Below, one piece after another: positions 62,993 through 64,000 of a DNA stretch of 64,000 nt. The notes beneath the pieces were generated by a model. That model was not told where the DNA came from. It worked only from the letters and a program-made list of their open reading frames with translations, and ran no database searches. A program made the position numbers and the translations under genes. How positions within the stretch are numbered: the stretch's first letter is position 1; the number at the start of each line of letters is the position of its first letter. Origin of the DNA: Prosopocoilus inquinatus (taxonomy: Eukaryota; Arthropoda; Insecta; Coleoptera; Lucanidae); the NCBI GenBank assembly GCA_036172665.1, contig CM069874.1, forward strand, positions 54,976,707 to 55,040,706. Reading direction: 5' to 3'.

Positions 62993-64000
62993 AAAACAAG
63001 AAAAAGATATTAATAGTATATTAAAAAAACAATGTCAATGAAGAAGAAATTTAGAAAAAAGAATTTAATAAGATAAAATGATGAAATGAAATTTAAGGCT
63101 GAGTTGCACCAACCTTGATTAACGTTAACACAGATTAACTAATCTGAGTTAGCGACTTTCTAGTTGCACCGACCGTAGTTTGTCCTAATCTTAATTAGTA
63201 AATCTGAATTAGTTAATTCGTGATTATTGTTCGATTAGCGTGTCTGACACGAGTTAAAAGGATTTATTATAAATTTCTGAAGCATACAAGAGCGTTAATC
63301 ACGAATTCTTCTGAACGATTACGACCAAAAATGTATTAAAAATGAATAATAAATTAGTATTACATTGGAACAAGCAGCGGTGGTTTGTTTAACACGAAGA
63401 AATTATTAGTTGGACTAACATAATTTGAAAACAATACAAATTATTCTTTAAAAATTAAAAAATTACGTAAATTCATAAAATATACAGGGTGTTATAAAAA
63501 ACCTGGACAAAGTTTGGCAGATGATAGTGTAGTTCAAAACAAGAAAAAAATTCTAATAATCTCATATCCAGTACACAATACAGTGTCAAATGCTATATGT
63601 TCACTCTTCTAGAATTTAAATTTTTTACATAAAATTTGGAACAAATAAATTAAATAAAAATTTTCTGACGTAGCACTGGCCACCGTACGACTTCCGGTTT
63701 CACCGAAAATTAAATCAACTTTCTTATTCTAATTGGAACGGCTTTTACATTTTTACATATTTAGAATATACAGGTCATTGTGAGTCCGAATACGTCTGAC
63801 TTGGCAATTTTTGTTTCCACGACAGCGAAATTATTATTATTTTTTTTTCAAAGTTATAAATCATGTATTTTCGTTCTAATGCGATCAAGTAATTCGAGAA
63901 AGCCATTCCATTGAGGAGGCGGCTGGCTAGTTACTAATATTACCCGTGGCGACTGACTTACAAATGTTTATAACTCTTTCAGCATTCAATTTAAACCCGG
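62993..64000. other. Integrin intron with MITE-like ends
   Basis: 63097 starts TTAAGGCTGAGTTGCACCAA, like PIF/Harbinger-type MITE ends, with internal TTAACTAATCTGA words; its partner end is not found. 63483 starts TACAGGGTGTTATAAAAAAC, the look of a Tc1/mariner-type MITE end continuing past the window or ending near 63770. No exon seen. Confidence 0.45.

Noticed and set aside
1..64000. tRNA, rRNA, CRISPR or bacterial operon
   Set aside because: None seen by eye; the gene structure is eukaryotic. A tRNAscan run would settle tRNA genes.

Overview
This is an AT-rich, intron- and transposon-laden stretch of an animal nuclear genome, almost certainly an insect. Support comes from spliced genes with 54-95 bp introns, a Sulf1-type heparan sulfate endosulfatase, a beta-integrin tail and a fauna of mariner, piggyBac, Tc1, PIF/Harbinger, Transib-like, CR1-like and Penelope-like elements. 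A beetle is a guess that fits; nothing in the window proves the order.

Host genes. (1) Sulf1, plus strand: ten exons recognised by homology and splice sites, 29362-45806, carrying the C-terminal part of the sulfatase domain, the hydrophilic domain and the C-terminal domain. The 5' exons, including the formylglycine cysteine, are not seen; the roughly 29 kb to the left reads as repeat-filled intron or intergenic DNA. (2) MRNIP (MRN-complex-interacting protein), minus strand: three exons, 57040-57852. (3) The last coding exon of a beta integrin (beta-PS/myospheroid type), minus strand: 62791-62990; its other exons lie right of the window.

Layout. 637-8575: a duplicated segment carrying an intact mariner-like transposon, then a TA-flanked element split by a CR1-like retrotransposon, itself hit by two small ribozyme-bearing insertions. 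8851-10638: a foldback element with arms of about 710 bp. 10640-11780: a GC- and CpG-richer island with no gene. 11790-13140: a dead Penelope-like element. 16012-17280: a dead mariner. 18743-20815: a non-autonomous Transib-like element holding a 21-bp-period array of TGACGTCA sites and a hammerhead-bearing inverted dimer. 20885-27000: more copies of the first repeat set. 27014-28888: another TA element. 29362-46350: Sulf1, with piggyBac in one intron and a nest of at least four TIR elements in its last intron. 46400-56400: mixed MITEs, a THAP exon fragment, a dead Tc1. 58098-60800: PIF/Harbinger MITEs and a decayed HARBI1 + Myb/SANT-like pair.

The most interesting signal is small insertions flanked by 8-15 bp direct repeats, often with an inverted head. 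Two of them carry complete minimal hammerhead ribozyme motifs (19991-20037 minus, 20317-20363 plus, 4097-4134 minus). They look like retro-mobilised, self-cleaving RNAs related to Penelope-like elements or retrozymes. All calls come from reading the sequence; no database search was run.
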